This document shows, piece after piece, positions 60,722-64,000 of a stretch of 64,000 nucleotides of DNA. The stretch's first letter is position 1. Each line of letters starts with the position of its first letter. Below the pieces are notes generated by a model, which worked only from the letters and a program-made list of their open reading frames with translations, was not told the DNA's origin and did not search any database. Source of the stretch: DATAGF01 sp963813355. Lineage in GTDB: Bacteria; Actinomycetota; Thermoleophilia; Miltoncostaeales; Miltoncostaeaceae. Both the position numbers and the translations under genes were made by a program. Location: contig CAWEYS010000022.1 of assembly GCA_963813355.1 (NCBI GenBank), positions 218,127 to 282,126 on the forward strand. Direction: 5' to 3'.

Positions 60722-62231
60722 ATGGCCCCTCCGCCGCCAGCCCGCCGCCGGGCGAGCCCCGCGGTCACCCTCAGCCTGCTCGCGGTGGCGTGCGTCTCGT
60801 ACGTGCTCCAGCAGACCCTGGTGGTGCCGGCGCTGCCCACCATCCAGCGCGACCTCGACACGACCACGACCTGGGTGACGTGGGTCTTCACCGGCTTCCT
60901 CCTCGCCTCGGCGGTCGCCACGCCGCTCCTCGGCAAGCTCGGCGACACCTACGGCAAGAAGCGCCTGCTGGTCGTCGTGATGCTGATCTTCCTGGTCGGG
61001 ACCATCGGGGCGGCCCTGGCGAGCTCGATCGCGGCCCTGATCGCGGCCCGCGCGCTGCAGGGGGCCGCGGGCGCGCTGTTCCCGCTCGCCTTCGGGATCG
61101 TGCGCGACGAGCTCCCGCCCGAGCGGGTCGGGATGGGCCTCGGCCTGCTGTCGGCCACCTTCGGCGTGGGCGGTGGGGTCGGCCTCGTCCTGAGCGGGGT
61201 CATCCTCGAGAGCCTGCCCTGGACCTGGCTCTTCTGGATCGGCGCGGTCCCGGTCGCAGTCGCCCTCGTCCTGGTCTGGCGGCTCGTGCCCGAGTCGCCC
61301 GTGCGGACGCCGTCGCGGCTCGACTGGAGGGGCGCGCTCACGCTGTCGGCTGGGCTGTCCGCGCTGCTGCTGGCGCTGACCGAGGGGGAGCGGTGGGGCT
61401 GGATCAGCGCCGCGACGCTCGGCGTCGCCGGGGCGTCGGTCGTGCTGCTGTGCCTCTGGGTCTGGGTCGAGCTGCGGGTGCCCGAGCCGATGGTCAACAT
61501 CGCGATGATGCGCGACCGGGCGGTGCTCTGGACCAACGTCGTCGCGGTCATCGCCGGGTTCGCGATGTTCGGGACCTTCCTGCTCGTGCCGTCGTTCGTG
61601 CAGGCGGGCGCCGGGGTGCCCGACGCGATCGCGTCGCGGATCGACTACGGCTTCGACGCCAGCGTCATCGTGGCCGGCCTCTTCCTCCTGCCCGCCTCCG
61701 CGGTGATGCTGGTCGTGGGGCCGCTCGGGGGGCTGCTCGAGACGCGCGTGGGCGCGCGGGCGCTGGCCGGCGTGGGGTGCGGCGGTGCTCGGCGCCGGCG
61801 GGCTGACGCTCGCCTTCGCGCACTCGACCGGGCTGGAGATCGTCGGCGCGATGACCCTGATCGGGATCGGCGTCGGCCTGGTCTACGCCATGCTCGCCAA
61901 GCTGATCGTGGACGCGGTCTCGCCCCAGGTGACGGGGGTCGCGATGGGGGTGAACACGGTCATGCGCACGATCGGCGGGGTCATCGGCGGGCAGGTCGGC
62001 GCGGCGATCCTCTCCTCCGCCACCATCCCCGGGACCGACGGGGTCCCCGAGGAGAGCGCCTACACGCTGATGTTCCTCATCGCCGGGGTCGTCGCGCTGG
62101 TGGGCGCCGCCGCCGTGCTGCGGATCCCGGCCCGGCAGCGCGGCGCCGCGGGCGCCGCCGCACGTCAGCCCGTGGCGGGGGCGCCGGCGCCGGCCCCGGC
62201 GGCCGGCACCACGACGACCGGCTCCACGTAG
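60722..62231 (+). CDS. MFS exporter, DHA2-like (frameshifted)
   Basis: 502 residues after removing one extra G in the run at 61774-61777. Fourteen TM helices are likely. Motifs: LQQTLVVPALPTIQRDL in TM1, KLGDTYGKKRLLVVVML loop, ARALQGAAGALFPLAFGIV. The corrected junction reads LAGVGAAVLGAGGLTLAF. Regulated by the divergent MarR. The last 67 bp overlap the convergent MFS gene. Confidence 0.9.
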
Positions 62232-63397
62232 GGCACCACCTCGGTGAAGAGCCGGCGGCCGACCAGCAGGATGAACAGGGAGATGGCCGACGCCGCGATC
62301 GAGAAGATCAGCAGGCTCCCGGTGAGCCCGATCGCGTCGCCGAGGTAGCCGAGCGCGACCGTCGGCACGGTCCCCGCGTACGCGCACATGTAGACCAGGG
62401 ACATCAGCTTGCCGCGCTCCTCGATCGGCACGATCGTCCCGGCGATGACGGTGCCGCCGAACAGGATGAAGCCGTTGATGAAGCCGATCGCGCCCGCGGC
62501 GAACACCACCAGCCCCACCGCGTTCACCTGCGACGAGGCGACGATCAGGAACGACAGCGCGGCCGAGCAGCCCACGCCGATCATCACCGACCGCCGCGGG
62601 TCGAGGTTGCGCGCGACGAACGGCGCGAGCCCCCCGACGGCCAGCGTGAGGAAGCCGATGGCGCCGACGATCGCCAGGTTGTGCACGTCGAGCGTGTCGA
62701 ACACGAAGATCGGCACCACCGACAGCAGCGTCCCCTCGATGAAGCTCATCAGGAAGGCCGCCGGCGCGACGAAGGTGAGGAAGCCGAGCGCCTGACCGTG
62801 CGGGACGCCGATCCGGATGCGGAACGGTTCCCCCCTCTGGCGGCGCATCAGGGTCTCCGACGCCGTGGCCACGGCCACCATCCCGATGATCATCAGGACG
62901 ATGTGGATCTCGAAGATCAGGTGACGCGGGTTGGCCGCGTACTGGGCCGTGATGCCCGCGATGCCCGGTCCCAGGCCGAAGCCGAGGCGGAAGAAGACAC
63001 CCGCCAGCGCCGCCGCCAGCGCCTTGCTGCCCCGGTTGGCGTGATCGACCACGAAGGCCGACCCCACCCCGAGGAACCCGCCGATCGCCAGCCCCTGCAG
63101 GACCCTGCCGGCGAACAGCATCGGCACCGACTCGGCGAGCGCGAAGACCAGCGAGGCCAGCGTCATCACCGCCATCGCGGGCAGCAGCAGCCGCTTGCGC
63201 CCGAGCCGGTCGCTGAGGTTGCCGGCGATCAGCATCGTCGGGCAGACCGTGATCGTGTAGGTGACGAACAGGAGGGTCGCCGTGCCCGTCGAGAGCCCGA
63301 AGTCCTGCCGGTAGAGCGGCAGGAGGGGCGTGATCGTGCTCGTCCCCATGGTCAGGACGAGCAGCCCGATGAGGGCCTTCCACGAGCCGGAGGTCAC
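62165..63397 (-). CDS. MFS transporter, 12 TM
   Basis: 410 residues. TM1 region LIGLLVLTMGTSTITPLLPLY, loop motif GNLSDRLGRKRLLLPA, then VLQGLAIGGFLGVGSAF. Central cytoplasmic loop at ~190-215. Probably an efflux permease of the DHA1/set type. GTG start at 63397, with TATTTT (complement of 63404-63409) 6 nt upstream, divergent from a TetR gene 39 bp away that likely controls it. Confidence 0.88.
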   Translation of the reverse strand: MTSGSWKALIGLLVLTMGTSTITPLLPLYRQDFGLSTGTATLLFVTYTITVCPTMLIAGNLSDRLGRKRLLLPAMAVMTLASLVFALAESVPMLFAGRVLQGLAIGGFLGVGSAFVVDHANRGSKALAAALAGVFFRLGFGLGPGIAGITAQYAANPRHLIFEIHIVLMIIGMVAVATASETLMRRQRGEPFRIRIGVPHGQALGFLTFVAPAAFLMSFIEGTLLSVVPIFVFDTLDVHNLAIVGAIGFLTLAVGGLAPFVARNLDPRRSVMIGVGCSAALSFLIVASSQVNAVGLVVFAAGAIGFINGFILFGGTVIAGTIVPIEERGKLMSLVYMCAYAGTVPTVALGYLGDAIGLTGSLLIFSIAASAISLFILLVGRRLFTEVVPYVEPVVVVPAAGAGAGAPATG

Positions 63398-63403
63398 CCG
63401 CGA

Positions 63404-63428
63404 AAAATACCAGACGATTCAGTACGCT
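63404..63428. promoter_or_regulatory. Divergent -10 hexamers of MFS and tetR
   Basis: TATTTT on the minus strand (63404-63409) ends 6 nt before the MFS GTG. TACGCT on the plus strand (63423-63428) ends 8 nt before the tetR ATG. The 13 bp between are AT-rich and may hold the TetR operator. Confidence 0.45.
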
Positions 63429-63436
63429 AATTGCCG

Positions 63437-64000
63437 ATGAGCGCGACCACGCGTCCCCGCCGCGCCGGCCGGCCCCGGTCGCCCGAGGTCGACGCCGCGA
63501 TCCTCGACGCCGCCCTGCGCCTGCTGGCCGCGGAGGGCTACGCCCGCATGACCGTCGACCGCGTCGCCGCCGAGGCCGGCGTCAGCAAGGCGGCCATCTA
63601 CCTGCGCTACCGCGGCAAGGCCGACCTCGCCACCGCCGCCCTCGCCCACCTGCGCGAGACCGGCGAGCAGCCCCTCACCGGCGACCTGCGCGCCGACCTG
63701 GTCGAGGAGCTGAGGCGCCTGCGGCGCAACACCGAGCGCGTCTCGGCCATGCCGCTGGTCGGCACCTGCCTGATGGAGGAGCAGCACACCCCGGAGCTGC
63801 TGCCCGCTCTTCCGCGAGCGGACCTCGCTCCCCCGCCGGGCCCGGCTGCGCTCGATGCTCGAGGCGGCGCGCGACCGCGGCGAGATCGCCGCCGACGCCG
63901 ACGTCGAGCCGGCCATCGACCTCTTCATGGGCGCCTACCAGTCCCGCTACCTGGCCGGCGCGCCCTTCCCGCGCCGGTGGGAGGAGGGGATCGTCGACAC
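63437..64000 (+). CDS. TetR-family regulator (frameshifted; 3' end outside window)
   Basis: The N-terminal HTH is intact: AILDAALRLLAAEGYARMTV, then AEAGVSKAAIYLRYRGK. One extra C in the run at 63803-63805 shifts the frame after EEQHTPELL. After correction it continues PLFRERTSLPRRARLRSMLE and on to PFPRRWEEGIVDT at the window edge. The ligand-binding domain fits the TetR_C_16-like class. Divergent from the 12-TM MFS gene and probably its repressor. Confidence 0.82.
   Translation, partial: MSATTRPRRAGRPRSPEVDAAILDAALRLLAAEGYARMTVDRVAAEAGVSKAAIYLRYRGKADLATAALAHLRETGEQPLTGDLRADLVEELRRLRRNTERVSAMPLVGTCLMEEQHTPELLPALPRADLAPPPGPAALDARGGARPRRDRRRRRRRAGHRPLHGRLPVPLPGRRALPAPVGGGDRRH

Overview
The window is one stretch of a very GC-rich chromosome (well over 70 % G+C by eye). 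It is densely packed, starts many genes with GTG and has almost no intergenic space. High GC, leaderless-looking promoters (a TANNNT hexamer ending 6-8 nt before the start codon), MMPL and DHA2 transporters, a CoxL-type molybdenum hydroxylase operon and a SARP/AfsR-like STAND protein suggest an actinobacterium, most likely class Thermoleophilia (Solirubrobacterales or relatives). That placement is an inference from style and gene content. No rRNA, tRNA, CRISPR array, insertion sequence or prophage was seen.

Layout. 1-3736: cupin and FAD monooxygenase, divergent from an acyl-CoA synthetase and a small acidic protein. 3772-8313: Hsp20-Lon pair, an ORC/Cdc6-like ATPase behind an inverted repeat, and a small Fn3-like protein. 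8322-14208: HAD hydrolase, then a molybdenum block (DUF7009 protein, FdhD, YdeP-type oxidoreductase, MobA, MoeA). 14255-17396: monooxygenase/CGNR-regulator pair, a secreted protein with a three-copy repeat, and OsmC. 17401-23192: MMPL exporter, two-component system, AraC regulator and glyoxalase-like protein. 23280-30291: the most unusual part, a divergent locus of TIR-TM-WD40 protein, SLOG / deoxyribosyltransferase-like / TPR-S protein, and patatin phospholipase, followed by a truncated TIR coupled to an M23-type peptidase. 30368-38764: MoaA and a form-II CoxL-like molybdenum hydroxylase operon (xdhC-coxG-coxS-coxL-coxM-moaA), divergent from coxD/coxE. 38761-42365: DUF4062-STAND ATPase translationally coupled to a nicotinamidase-like hydrolase. 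42489-47730: MocA, Mop, glycosyltransferase, DnaJ-like protein, YyaL. 47805-49446: three exported redox proteins (two cupredoxins, one P460-like cytochrome). 49548-55515: 2-hydroxyacid dehydrogenase, BolA-Grx, adenosine deaminase, and a CPA2 antiporter/KhtT/SpoIIE-phosphatase operon. 55721-64000: intradiol dioxygenase, PyrD, pterin dehydratase, three MFS exporters and their TetR/MarR regulators.

How it fits together. Molybdenum is a main theme: MoaA, MoeA, MobA (guanylyl form) with FdhD and YdeP on one side, and MocA (cytidylyl form), Mop and XdhC with the CoxSLM enzyme on the other. A second theme is predicted NAD/nucleotide-linked conflict proteins (TIR, SLOG, TPR-S, patatin, DUF4062-STAND, nicotinamidase-like).

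Sequence quality. About 27 single-base frameshifts interrupt otherwise perfect genes. Nearly all are net insertions, often in G/C runs, and removing them restores whole-codon lengths. Thirteen fall in coxS/coxL/coxM. They look more like assembly errors than decay, but that cannot be settled here. No intergenic stretch longer than 300 bases lacks a gene.
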